From assembly GCA_002349565.1 (NCBI GenBank), contig DEDN01000030.1:20856-84855 (forward strand): a DNA stretch of 64,000 nucleotides. The letters run 5' to 3'. The position numbers and the translations under genes were made by a program. The notes beneath the pieces are model-generated. The model saw only the letters and a list, made by a program, of their open reading frames with translations. It had not been told where the DNA came from and searched no databases. Origin of the DNA: Alphaproteobacteria bacterium UBA2903 (lineage in GTDB: Bacteria; Pseudomonadota; Alphaproteobacteria; CAAGCB01; CAG-977). Below, piece after piece: positions 53,381 through 61,981 of the stretch; position 1 is the first letter of the stretch, and the number at the start of each line of letters is the position of its first letter.

Positions 53381-54136
53381 CTACACCTCGACAAAGCGTT
53401 GCTTGAAAGCGATGCGCCCGCTCATCCCGAGCGTATCCATTTCCTCCAGCCGTCCGTCTTTCAGCGCGATTTTCCTGTCCATTCTGTCCGCCAAGTCGGG
53501 GTTGTGCGTGGCAATCAAAGCCGACAATCCCGTTTCGCGCACGATGTTCATCAAAAATCCGAACACCGTTTCCGATGTCATCGGGTCAAGGTTTCCCGTC
53601 GGTTCGTCCGCCAGCAGCATGTGCGGCTTGTTCGCCAAAGCCCGCGCAATTGCGACACGCTGAGCTTCACCGCCCGACAGCTGGGCGGGACGGTGCTTCA
53701 TGCGGTCTTTCAGTCCCATTTTTTCCAACAGATGCGCGGCGTATTCGGCGGATTCGCGTTTGGCTTTTCCCGCAATCATCTGCGGAATCATCACGTTTTC
53801 CAAGGCTGAAAATTCGGGCTGAAGATTGTGGTTTTGATACACGAACCCCAAGTATTCGCGCCGCATTTTCGTGCGTTCGTCGTCGTTCATATCCGAACAC
53901 GGCGCGCCGTTCAAAAACACTTCGCCTTCGTCGGGGGCTTCCAGCAATCCCGTAACGTGAAGCATGGTCGATTTGCCCGCGCCAGACGGTCCGACCAAAG
54001 CCACCATTTCCCCGTGGCGGATTTCCAAATCGATGCCCCGCAAAACGTCGATAATCGTCTTGCCCTGCGTGTAGTGACGGCGGACGTCTTTCAAAACAAG
54101 GACGGGAATGCCCGTTTGATTGATAAAATCATTCAT
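53381..54136 (-). CDS. lolD: Lipoprotein-releasing ABC transporter ATPase
   Basis: 251 residues. ABC ATPase of the MacB/LolD type: Walker A GPSGAGKSTM, Q-loop VYQNHNLQPEFSALENVMIP, signature LSGGEAQRVAIARALANKPH, and LLADEPTGNLDPMT (Walker B with catalytic Glu). The FxNHxLLPEF-like Q-loop is typical of LolD. Powers extraction of outer-membrane lipoproteins to LolA. Overlaps the lolC stop by eight bases. It has a tail of about 25 residues beyond E. coli LolD. Confidence 0.95.
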   Translation of the reverse strand: MNDFINQTGIPVLVLKDVRRHYTQGKTIIDVLRGIDLEIRHGEMVALVGPSGAGKSTMLHVTGLLEAPDEGEVFLNGAPCSDMNDDERTKMRREYLGFVYQNHNLQPEFSALENVMIPQMIAGKAKRESAEYAAHLLEKMGLKDRMKHRPAQLSGGEAQRVAIARALANKPHMLLADEPTGNLDPMTSETVFGFLMNIVRETGLSALIATHNPDLADRMDRKIALKDGRLEEMDTLGMSGRIAFKQRFVEV

Positions 54137-55379
54137 AGCGCAACGCCTCCACGGGGTCTAACCTTGCCGCGCGCCAAGACGGATAAATCGTCGCGGCAAA
54201 CGACAAAAACAAAGCCATCGCCACAACAGCGACGACTTCGACGGGATCGACTTCGGCGGGCAAACGCGACAGGAAATAAATTTCGGCGGAAAACAAATCC
54301 GTTCCCGTCAAGCTTTCCAAAAACCGACGGACGTTTTCAATGTTTCCGCAAAAAACCAATCCGACCAAAACACCGAACAGAGTGCCGAAAAATCCGATGG
54401 ACGCGCCGCTCATAAAGAAAATGCGCATAATCATCCCGCGGGTCGCCCCCATGGTGCGCAAAACGGCGATGTCGCGGCCTTTGTCCTTGACCAGCATAAT
54501 CAAGCCGGAAATCATATTGAACGCCGCAACGACGATAATCAAAGTCAAAATCAAAAACATCACGTTGCGTTCGACTTGGATTGCATTGAAAAACGCCGCG
54601 TTCGACCGCTGCCAGTCGTAAATTCTGAACCCGCCGCCCAGCTGGGTCGCCGCCGCTTCCTGCACGCTTTTGACCAAATCGTGGTTATTCAGGAACAGCT
54701 CCAGATTCGTAATGCCGTCGTCCATATTGAAAAACTTTTGCGCTTCGCCAAGCGGCATAAAGATGAAGCCTGAATCGTATTCGTACATACCGACGGAAAA
54801 CGTCCCCCCTACGGTGTACGCGCGCATTCTGGGAATCGATCCGAAAGCGGTAACCGTTCCTTTGGGCGAAATCAAAGTGATTTCTTCGCCGACATACACG
54901 CCCAGCTTTTGCGCCAAACGGTCGCCGATGAACACGGTGTTCGGTTCGTCGAAAGCCTCCAATCTGCCGCCGACCAGACTGTTTTTCAAAATGTCGCGGC
55001 GGGCAAAGTCTTCGGAACGGATGCCGCGGACAATCGCGCCTTGGGCATTGCGCACCGAGCTGACCATCACCTGCCCTTCGATTAAAGGCATGACCATCTT
55101 GACGCCTTTGATTTGGGCGGCGCGTTCCGCCAGTTCGTCATAGCCCGTCAACACCGTGCCCTGATAGGCGTAAATGCCCAAATGACCGTTCAAGCCCAAT
55201 ACGCGGGAAAGAAGCTCTTGGCGAAAGCCGTTCATCACCGCCATCACGATAATCAAGGTCGCAACCCCCAGCATAATCCCCAAAAAGGAAAACGCCGCGA
55301 TAACGGAAACGAACCCTTCTTTGCGCCGCGCCCGCAAATAGCGGAACGCGACCATTCGTTCAAACGCCGAAAAGACCAT
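54129..55379 (-). CDS. lolC: Lipoprotein-releasing ABC transporter permease LolC/E
   Basis: 416 residues. Four transmembrane helices in the FtsX-like arrangement: one near the N-terminus (VSVIAAFSFLGIMLGVATLI), a large periplasmic domain (about 50-265), then three at the C-terminus (NVMFLILTLIIVVAAFNMIS, FFMSGASIGFFGTLFGVLVG and VVAVVAMALFLSFAATIYPS). FAFERMVAFRYLRARRKEGF-like start (FERMVAFRYLRAR) and ending ARLDPVEALRYE are family hallmarks. With LolD it forms the inner-membrane machine; a single permease gene suggests a homodimer, as in other alphaproteobacteria. Confidence 0.94.
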   Translation of the reverse strand: MVFSAFERMVAFRYLRARRKEGFVSVIAAFSFLGIMLGVATLIIVMAVMNGFRQELLSRVLGLNGHLGIYAYQGTVLTGYDELAERAAQIKGVKMVMPLIEGQVMVSSVRNAQGAIVRGIRSEDFARRDILKNSLVGGRLEAFDEPNTVFIGDRLAQKLGVYVGEEITLISPKGTVTAFGSIPRMRAYTVGGTFSVGMYEYDSGFIFMPLGEAQKFFNMDDGITNLELFLNNHDLVKSVQEAAATQLGGGFRIYDWQRSNAAFFNAIQVERNVMFLILTLIIVVAAFNMISGLIMLVKDKGRDIAVLRTMGATRGMIMRIFFMSGASIGFFGTLFGVLVGLVFCGNIENVRRFLESLTGTDLFSAEIYFLSRLPAEVDPVEVVAVVAMALFLSFAATIYPSWRAARLDPVEALRYE

Positions 55380-55397
55380 CTTTCCCCCGCACGATGT

Positions 55398-56711
55398 TTA
55401 CTTCGTCAAGAAAGCAACCGCCGCTTCGGGCGTCATTTCGGTGCGTTCGCCCGTTTTGCGGTTTTTGATTTCGACAACACCGTTTGCCAGTCCGCGCGTT
55501 CCGACAATCAGCTGATACGGCAAACCGATTAAGTCCATGGTCGAAAATTTCACACCAGCGCGTTCGTCGCGATCGTCGTACAGGACTTCGACGCCCGCTT
55601 TTTGCAGCGTCGCGTACAAATCTTCGCACGCTTTGTCCGTTTCGGCTTTGCCCGTCGTCAGATTGACCAAGCCCACTTTGAACGGAGCGACGGATTCCGG
55701 CCAAATGATACCGTTGTCGTCGTGGGACGCTTCGATAATCGCACCCATCAGGCGGGACACGCCGATACCGTAGCATCCGCCTTCAAACAACACGGGTTTT
55801 CCGTCTTCGCCCGCAACGGAAACATTCATCGGGGTCGAATATTTTTTACCGTAGTAGAACACCTGTCCGACTTCGATGCCGCGCGCGCTCAACAGATTGT
55901 CGCCGACGGCTTTGGCTTCGGCTTCGTCGTATTTTTCTTCGGTCGCGGCGTAAAGCGACGTCCATTTTTGATACAACGGTTCCAAATCCGAATCATAGTC
56001 GATGTTTTCGGACGGAATTTCCATATCCAAAAACGCTTTGTCGCAGTAGACCTGTTCTTCGCCCGTTTCCGCCAAAACGATGAATTCGTGGCTCAAATCG
56101 CCGCCGATGGGCCCCGTGGACGCCTTCATCGGAATCGCGTGAACGCCGCAGCGCGCGAACGTGCGCAGATACGCGACAAACATTTTGTTGTAGGAATGTT
56201 TTGCGCCTTCATACGTCAAATCAAACGAATACGCGTCTTTCATCAAAAATTCGCGGCCGCGCATCACGCCGAAACGGGGGCGGACTTCGTCACGGAATTT
56301 CCATTGAATATTGTACAGGATTTTCGGCGCTTCCTTGTAGCTTTTCAGTTCGTTGCGCACCAAGTCGTTAATGACTTCCTCGGCGGTCGGACCATAGACC
56401 AAAACACGGTCGTGGCGATCGGTGACGCGCAACATTTCGGGACCGTAAGCGTCGTAACGGCCGCTGTCTTTCCACAAATCGGACGGCTGCAAAGTCGGCA
56501 TCAGCAGTTCCTGAGCGCCCGCGCGATCCTGTTCTTCGCGCACGATGTTTTCGATTTTTCTCAGCACGCGCAATCCCAAAGGCAGCCAAGTGTAAATCCC
56601 CGCGCTGCTTTGGCGAATCATCGCCGCGCGCAACATCAGGCGGTGGGATACGATTTGGGCTTCGACCGGATTTTCTTTCAGGGTCGGCATAAAATAACGG
56701 GATAAACGCAT
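55398..56711 (-). CDS. proS: Prolyl-tRNA synthetase (short bacterial type)
   Basis: 437 residues from the ATG at 56711 ([20 protein letters not shown]). Class II motifs: motif 1 near [20 protein letters not shown], motif 2 [20 protein letters not shown], motif 3 in [13 protein letters not shown] and [16 protein letters not shown]. It lacks the roughly 180-residue editing insertion of E. coli ProRS, as usual in alphaproteobacteria, so mischarged Ala-tRNA-Pro must be cleared in trans. The open frame extends to 56795 but without family similarity. Confidence 0.97.
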   Translation of the reverse strand: MRLSRYFMPTLKENPVEAQIVSHRLMLRAAMIRQSSAGIYTWLPLGLRVLRKIENIVREEQDRAGAQELLMPTLQPSDLWKDSGRYDAYGPEMLRVTDRHDRVLVYGPTAEEVINDLVRNELKSYKEAPKILYNIQWKFRDEVRPRFGVMRGREFLMKDAYSFDLTYEGAKHSYNKMFVAYLRTFARCGVHAIPMKASTGPIGGDLSHEFIVLAETGEEQVYCDKAFLDMEIPSENIDYDSDLEPLYQKWTSLYAATEEKYDEAEAKAVGDNLLSARGIEVGQVFYYGKKYSTPMNVSVAGEDGKPVLFEGGCYGIGVSRLMGAIIEASHDDNGIIWPESVAPFKVGLVNLTTGKAETDKACEDLYATLQKAGVEVLYDDRDERAGVKFSTMDLIGLPYQLIVGTRGLANGVVEIKNRKTGERTEMTPEAAVAFLTK

Positions 56712-56836
56712 AGTCATACTCTTTTTTAAACACACGAAAACAACGGGCGCGAACAAAGCACCCTTTGGATTGAACTTTAAGCAATCCCGCGGCAATAAGC
56801 AAAGCTTTTTTTACGATTCCGCCGAAAAGAGAAAAC

Positions 56837-57868
56837 TCACCGCTTTTTCAGCGGGATTTCCCGTCCTAAAACCGTCGCGACCTTTATTTTCCGTCCGTCG
56901 GGAAATCTTTTGTTGTGGATGGAAAAGATCTGACGCACAAGCTTGCTCACGGGACTGCAAGCTTTGTAAAACAACGGCGTCGTCAGCAGCTTGAACCAAA
57001 CCGCCCGTTTGTTTTCACAATGCGAGATCATATAATCCAGATAGGGCCGAAACATCCGCAGCGTTTTTATGCCGTACACCCCGTCCGATTTTTCCATTTC
57101 CGCAACAAAAGAAAAAAAGTCTGAAAAATCGGAAACGGAAAAGCGCCTTTTTTCCAAAGCCGAAAAGCCCAGCGCCCCCTTTAAACGGGAAAAGCCGTTG
57201 AATGCTTCAAGGTTTATTTTCGCCAAATACAGCGTCATCAGTTTCGGATGCCTGTCCATAATCGATGTGCGGTTTACACGATTTTTAAACAGCACTTTGT
57301 CCAAGTTTTTGATGACACATCCGTTCAACAGCAGCCGTCGAAACAGCAGGCAGTCTTCGCAGGGTTTGATGTGTTCGTACTTGACCTTTAATCCGCGGCG
57401 AAACATGATGGCGGGATGAAGGATGCCGCCCTGCTTGACATAAGTGATAAAATCGATATCCGCAGGGTGCTTTGTAACGCACGGCTTGATGTCGCCGAAC
57501 AGTTCGGCTTGGCAGGAACACAGATCGACTTGCGGATTTTTTTCCAAAAAGCGCACTTGTTCCTCCAGCCTTTGCGGCACAGAAATATCGTCGGAATCCA
57601 TGCGCGCGATATAAACGCCGCTCGCTTTTTCGATGCCCAGATTCAAACAGTCAATATATCCCTTTGCCCTGCAATGAATGATTCTGGGATCGTTGAATTC
57701 TTCAACCGTCTTCAAATTGTCATCGGTCAAAGTTCCGTCGGCGACAATCAATTCAAAACAGGGATATGTTTGATCCAGAATGCTTTGTATGGCGCGCCGC
57801 AGCCGATGCGCGGGATGGTTGAACACGGGCATGACCACGCTGACGAGGGGAAATTCGTTTTCAGGCAT
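56837..57868 (-). CDS. Family 2 glycosyltransferase
   Basis: 343 residues. GT-A fold: PLVSVVMPVFNHPAHRLRRA at the N-terminus, ADGTLTDDN, and the metal-binding DXD as ARMDSDDISVPQRLEEQ (about 92-108). The acceptor half includes GGILHPAIMFRR and CEDCLLFRRLL. The C-terminal 130 residues are basic, with hydrophobic patches but no clear membrane helix. Likely transfers a sugar onto a surface glycan; substrate unknown. The start overlaps the hda stop by eight bases, an odd pairing of a surface enzyme with a replication regulator. Confidence 0.88.
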   Translation of the reverse strand: MPENEFPLVSVVMPVFNHPAHRLRRAIQSILDQTYPCFELIVADGTLTDDNLKTVEEFNDPRIIHCRAKGYIDCLNLGIEKASGVYIARMDSDDISVPQRLEEQVRFLEKNPQVDLCSCQAELFGDIKPCVTKHPADIDFITYVKQGGILHPAIMFRRGLKVKYEHIKPCEDCLLFRRLLLNGCVIKNLDKVLFKNRVNRTSIMDRHPKLMTLYLAKINLEAFNGFSRLKGALGFSALEKRRFSVSDFSDFFSFVAEMEKSDGVYGIKTLRMFRPYLDYMISHCENKRAVWFKLLTTPLFYKACSPVSKLVRQIFSIHNKRFPDGRKIKVATVLGREIPLKKR

Positions 57869-58523
57869 TGACTTCCGAAAGAACCATGCGAATCAAAGGA
57901 ATTGTAACGGCGTTTTTGCGTTCCAAAGACAGTTCGTCCGCACGTTTGACGACAAAAGCCGCAGCTTTGAACGACCGTTCCATATTTTTGACCAGATAGG
58001 CAATGACTTCGGGTTCGACACTCAGCTGTCTGTCCGCAAACTGCTTCAGCAAAAGCGCGTTCAGCAGATTTTCGTCGGGCGCGCCTATGGCAACGCTCGG
58101 CACGGCTTTCAGGCGCGTTATCAAATCGGGCAAAGACAATTTCCAATCCATCGGCGCACTTTCCGCCGTCATCAGCAAATAACCGCCCCTGTTTTTAAAG
58201 TCGTTCAAGCAGTGAAACAGCGCCGTTTCATCAACGGGCAAAGTGATTTTCAGCACCGCATAGTTTGCTTCGATTAAATCGGGCTTTGTTAAAAAAGCGG
58301 TTTGCTCGCCCGTTTTTTCGCGCACGGCTTCGGCAAACAAATGGGACAGATGCGTTTTGCCGCATCCTTTTTCGCCATAAATCAGTCCTGCGTAAAAGCC
58401 CGATTCATAAAAGCTGTCTATCATTGCAACGGCTTCGGCATTACAGGGCGCGGTCAAAAAATCCGCGCGTCCGTTCAACGATCTGACATCAAAGGAAAAA
58501 GCCGATTGATGCAGATCAGTCAT
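57861..58523 (-). CDS. hda: DnaA-like regulatory protein (HdaA)
   Basis: 220 residues from the ATG at 58523. A lone AAA+ module of DnaA: Walker A is GLIYGEKGCGKTHLSHLFAE, sensor region GGYLLMTAESAPMDWKLSLP then DLITRLKAV, and sensor-2/lid block LLKQFADRQLSVEPEVIAYL with VKNMERS. The region where Walker B (usually hydrophobics then ED or DD) is expected reads AVLKITLPVDETALFH, lacking a clear Asp pair. HdaA promotes hydrolysis of DnaA-bound ATP to prevent over-initiation. There is no DNA-binding domain IV. Operon order is perM-like gene, hda, GT2. Confidence 0.85.
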   Translation of the reverse strand: MTDLHQSAFSFDVRSLNGRADFLTAPCNAEAVAMIDSFYESGFYAGLIYGEKGCGKTHLSHLFAEAVREKTGEQTAFLTKPDLIEANYAVLKITLPVDETALFHCLNDFKNRGGYLLMTAESAPMDWKLSLPDLITRLKAVPSVAIGAPDENLLNALLLKQFADRQLSVEPEVIAYLVKNMERSFKAAAFVVKRADELSLERKNAVTIPLIRMVLSEVNA

Positions 58524-59577
58524 TGTTTTCACCCAAATAAAGCGCGCTTTCCTTGTATTTCGAAACACCGAAGCGCACCAAAACGCCGATAACGGCGGCG
58601 ACGGGAACGGCAATCAGCACGCCCAAAAAGCCGAACAAAGCAGCGCCCGCCAGCAAAGCGAACATCACCCATACAGGCGCCAGCCCGACCTTTTCCCCGA
58701 CCAGTTTCGGGGTCAAAAAATTGCCTTCCAGCATTTGCCCCAAAAAGAAAATCACAACGACAACCGCCGTTCTGCGCCAATCCGAAAACTGAACAAGGCT
58801 CAGTCCGACGCTTGTAACAAATCCCGCCGTCGATCCGACATAAGGAATAAAGGACAATGCGCCGATAGCCAAACCGATCAGCAATCCCAAATCCAGTCCC
58901 GCCAAGCTCAACCCAACGGCATAGAAAACGCCCAAAGACAGGCAAACCATGGCTTGCCCGCGAATAAAACCCGACAAAATGTCGTTCATTTGGCTCAGCA
59001 AAGATTTGATCGTCGCCGCTTCGCCGCGGGGGAACAAATCCTTGATCGCGGCGCAAAACACTTCCCAATCCCGCAGCAGATAAAACGTCACAACAGGCGT
59101 TACAACCGCCAGCGACAAGATATTCAGCAAAGCGACACTGCGCGACAACAGCCGCCCGACCGTCGCAAACGCGAATTTGACCGCCCCCGACAAATGCCCC
59201 GCAACCGTGTCTTTGATGCCGTCCGCCTGCCCGGGCAGATAATCTTTCATTTTTTCCAGCAACGGGGCAATTTTCAGCCACAGCATATTGATGTATACGG
59301 GAACGTTTTCGACAAACAGCGTCAGTTGTTTTTGAACAATCGGCAGCACAATCAGCAGCGCCAGCAAACACAGCAGAATAAAGCCGCCGAACACAATCGC
59401 GACGGCGATTGTTCTGGAATGAAGCTTTGCTTCAAGCTTGGTCGTCGCAGGGTCAAGAAAATACGCCAAAACAATGCCTGCGACAAACGGCAGCAGCACA
59501 TCGCGCAACACATACACGCCCGCGAAAAACAACAGGAAAACGAATACCCAGAAAATGATTTTTTGCGCTTTTGTCAT
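58516..59577 (-). CDS. AI-2E family (PerM-type) membrane protein
   Basis: 353 residues. About eight transmembrane helices, with the family opening (WVFVFLLFFAGVYVLRDVLL then PFVAGIVLAYFLDP), the periplasmic/coiled middle (QKQLTLFVENVPVYINMLWL) and the C-terminal block IGALSFIPYVGSTAGFVTSV followed by GQMLEGNFLTPKLVGEKVGL, the strongest family signature. AI-2E proteins include putative exporters of autoinducer-2 and Na+/H+ antiporters; substrate cannot be told here. PerM genes next to hda/dnaA-like genes are common in alphaproteobacteria. ATG 59577 chosen over a TTG at 59580. Confidence 0.93.
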   Translation of the reverse strand: MTKAQKIIFWVFVFLLFFAGVYVLRDVLLPFVAGIVLAYFLDPATTKLEAKLHSRTIAVAIVFGGFILLCLLALLIVLPIVQKQLTLFVENVPVYINMLWLKIAPLLEKMKDYLPGQADGIKDTVAGHLSGAVKFAFATVGRLLSRSVALLNILSLAVVTPVVTFYLLRDWEVFCAAIKDLFPRGEAATIKSLLSQMNDILSGFIRGQAMVCLSLGVFYAVGLSLAGLDLGLLIGLAIGALSFIPYVGSTAGFVTSVGLSLVQFSDWRRTAVVVVIFFLGQMLEGNFLTPKLVGEKVGLAPVWVMFALLAGAALFGFLGVLIAVPVAAVIGVLVRFGVSKYKESALYLGENND

Positions 59578-59586
59578 CAAAAAAGC

Positions 59587-60735
59587 CTATTGAGCCGCGG
59601 CGGGCATCATTGTTTTGCTTTCGGCGAGTTTTGCCGCGGAACGCAAGTAGTTGACTCGCTCGGCGGCTTGCAGTTTGAACACGCCCGACGGCAGAACGGT
59701 CAGCGACAGCATTCTTTTCGCCATTTCGGATTGCAGTCTGTCCAGATTTTCGGCGAAGAAAATCGTCAGCTGAAGCACGCCCGCACGCGCGGCTTGCAAA
59801 TTATACGAACTGATCAGCGGGATTCTGTCCAGCCTTTTTTGGACGACTTCCCATTGCTTGACGGTGGAAACGGGAACCATGGCGACCAAAGATTCGATGT
59901 TGTTGTACTGCACCATTTGATCGCGTTTCCAAATGCTTTCCAGTCGTTCGACGACTTTTTTGACCGCTTTGGCATACGTCGCCGCCGTGTTTTTCGCCAA
60001 AGACAGCGTAAAGGAAAAATTGGGAATTTCGGACGCCGTTCCTTCATCCATCGCCATTGCGTCAACGGAAAAACGGGAACCGTTCCGCACCATTTTGACA
60101 ATCAGGATGCCTTCCGCCCCGTAACGTTTGGCAAGGCTTTCCGCCGCCTTCAAATCCCCCTGAACGACCTGTTCGGCGTTCAGCAGACTGTTGTCCGCCA
60201 AATCCCCCGCAGGTATCGTCAGCGGCACCATATAGCTTTCGACCGCACGGTTGTTCCATGCGCGCAGCCAAGGATTGTCTTCGTCCCACAAAACGGGCGA
60301 AGCGGCAGGACTGCGTTTGTACACGGGCAAAATCAGCAGCTGTTTTCCCGACGTGCGCACATAAGGCAGCCCGTTTTGGCGCAGCAAATCGCGCACGGAA
60401 TCGGCGTTGAAGCTGACTTCCAAAGTCGCCATATAGCGCACGGACGACGTTTTTTCGTTGGAAACGCTCATAGCCTGCACCATATTGATGATATCGTCGG
60501 GAACCAGCTCGGTCAGTTGTTCAATGACGTAATCGGGCGTAATTCGTTCCATCACAACCATCAAAGCGCGCTTTTGCCCGTCCTGCAAAGCCTGTTCGCG
60601 GGCTTTGGCGGCGGTTTCGGCTGTCACGTCGACTTTGATGCCGCTTGCGGAAAACATTTTGGAATCGGCGGGCGCCGCCCGAACGCCCGTCGCAACGGAC
60701 AGGCTGAAAAGCAACATTGTCAGAAATACTTTCAT
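59587..60735 (-). CDS. DUF2066 domain secreted protein
   Basis: 382 residues. Signal peptide MKVFLTMLLFSLSVATGVRA, then the DUF2066 pattern: FSASGIKVDVTAETAAKARE followed by QALQDGQKRALMVVMERI, the duplicated helix-strand SVRYMATLEVSFNADSVRDL, then LLILPVYKRSPAASPVLWDE and NPWLRAWNNR. These proteins are found in front of perM and hda in many alphaproteobacteria, but their function is unknown. A periplasmic location is expected. Seven bases upstream of the AI-2E gene, so an operon is likely. Confidence 0.88.
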   Translation of the reverse strand: MKVFLTMLLFSLSVATGVRAAPADSKMFSASGIKVDVTAETAAKAREQALQDGQKRALMVVMERITPDYVIEQLTELVPDDIINMVQAMSVSNEKTSSVRYMATLEVSFNADSVRDLLRQNGLPYVRTSGKQLLILPVYKRSPAASPVLWDEDNPWLRAWNNRAVESYMVPLTIPAGDLADNSLLNAEQVVQGDLKAAESLAKRYGAEGILIVKMVRNGSRFSVDAMAMDEGTASEIPNFSFTLSLAKNTAATYAKAVKKVVERLESIWKRDQMVQYNNIESLVAMVPVSTVKQWEVVQKRLDRIPLISSYNLQAARAGVLQLTIFFAENLDRLQSEMAKRMLSLTVLPSGVFKLQAAERVNYLRSAAKLAESKTMMPAAAQ

Positions 60736-60763
60736 AAGGGCGGCTCCCGCGTCAAAGTGTCAA

Positions 60764-61186
60764 TCAACCGACGATTTCACATTCGGAAAAGTAGAACGAA
60801 ATTTCACGTTTCGCGCTGGCTTCGGAATCGGAACCGTGAACCGAATTGGCTTCCATGGATTCGGCAAACGTTTTGCGAACGGTGCCTTCGGCGGCTTTTT
60901 CGGGGTTGGTCGCGCCCATGACTTCGCGGTTTTTCGCGATGGCGTCTTCACCTTCCAAGACCTGAACAACAATGGGACCCGAGGTCATAAAATCGACCAG
61001 ACTGCCGTAAAACGGTTTGTCTTTGTGTTCGATATAGAACGCTTTGGCGAGTTCCGGCGTCAGGCGAATACGCTTCTGCGCGACGATGCGCAAGCCGTTG
61101 GCTTCGAACATCGCATTGATTTTGCCCGTCAGGTTGCGGCGGGTGGCATCGGGTTTGATCATGGAAAGAGTGCGTTGTACAGTCAT
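60764..61186 (-). CDS. ndk: Nucleoside diphosphate kinase
   Basis: 140 residues, the normal length. The active-site His is in [20 protein letters not shown] (His about 117). Other conserved parts: [40 protein letters not shown] and [20 protein letters not shown]. Balances NTP pools by ping-pong phosphate transfer. Driven by the near-consensus promoter at 61223-61251. Confidence 0.98.
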   Translation of the reverse strand: MTVQRTLSMIKPDATRRNLTGKINAMFEANGLRIVAQKRIRLTPELAKAFYIEHKDKPFYGSLVDFMTSGPIVVQVLEGEDAIAKNREVMGATNPEKAAEGTVRKTFAESMEANSVHGSDSEASAKREISFYFSECEIVG

Positions 61187-61222
61187 AACAGTCCTCTGTT
61201 GTTAAAGTTAAAAGTATGTTTC

Positions 61223-61251
61223 TTTATACTCGGTGAACGCGCGCGTTTCAA
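61223..61251 (-). promoter_or_regulatory. Near-consensus promoter of ndk
   Basis: TTGAAA (61251-61246), 17 bases, TATAAA (61228-61223) on the minus strand. It lies in the 68-base gap between the Sel1-repeat gene and ndk. Confidence 0.75.
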
Positions 61252-61254
61252 CCG

Positions 61255-61899
61255 TCATTTTCGGGCAGAGAAGTCTTTTGCCTCGGCATCCAGCAAAGTG
61301 CGCTGGTATTCGGACAAATGTTCCCGCGCCTTTTCCAAGCCTTTTTGCGCTTTTTCGTCGCCGTTTTCCGCCGCCAGAGTCAGCCAGAAATACGCTTGTT
61401 CCCAATCGTTCGACAGCAGCGAGTATATCCCCAAATCCCGTTGAGCGGGAATCCAGCCGTGATACGCCGTTTCCGTCAGCAAAGCCGTCGCCCGCCCTTT
61501 CGGCAAAGCCTTTGTCTCGCCCCGAAACGCCATGCGTGCGGTTTTGTATTTGGCTTCAATCAAAAAATCTGCCGCCCGGGTGTAGTTTTCAAAAGCCAGT
61601 TTCGCATCCCGATTCGTTCCCCAGCCGTTGTAGTACATTTCCGCGACCAGATATTCGGCTTTCGGATAACCGCGGCGCGCGGGATAAAGCAGCGTATCGA
61701 ACGCTTCTTCGTAGCGTTTGGCGGAAAACAAAGCCTCGCCTTCGCGCAAAGCATCCGAAAAATCCTGTTCCGTTACGGGAATCTTCGGCGTTCGGACATA
61801 CCAAACCGCCGCCGTCAGCGCAAGCGCAAGCATTCCCGCCGCGACCGCCGCGCGGTGCTGCAGCAAAAACACTTTCAAGTAATACAAACGGTTCGACAT
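61255..61899 (-). CDS. Membrane-anchored Sel1/TPR-repeat protein
   Basis: 214 residues from the ATG at 61899 (a TTG at 61914 is also in frame). One N-terminal transmembrane helix (about 18-36, AAVAAGMLALALTAAVWYV), then helical repeats of the Sel1 type: YPKAEYLVAEMYYNGWGTNR with DAKLAFENYTRAAD, and EQAYFWLTLAAENGDEKAQK with GLEKAREHLS. Sel1 repeats form solenoids for protein contacts, often in the periplasm. Partner unknown. Upstream of ndk, which has its own promoter. Confidence 0.82.
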   Translation of the reverse strand: MSNRLYYLKVFLLQHRAAVAAGMLALALTAAVWYVRTPKIPVTEQDFSDALREGEALFSAKRYEEAFDTLLYPARRGYPKAEYLVAEMYYNGWGTNRDAKLAFENYTRAADFLIEAKYKTARMAFRGETKALPKGRATALLTETAYHGWIPAQRDLGIYSLLSNDWEQAYFWLTLAAENGDEKAQKGLEKAREHLSEYQRTLLDAEAKDFSARK

Positions 61900-61981
61900 T
61901 CGGCAATCCGACAAAAAAATCCGCTTTTCATATTAAGCAAATCTTTTCTTTTGTAAAGCGATACGGTAAAGTTTGCCCATT

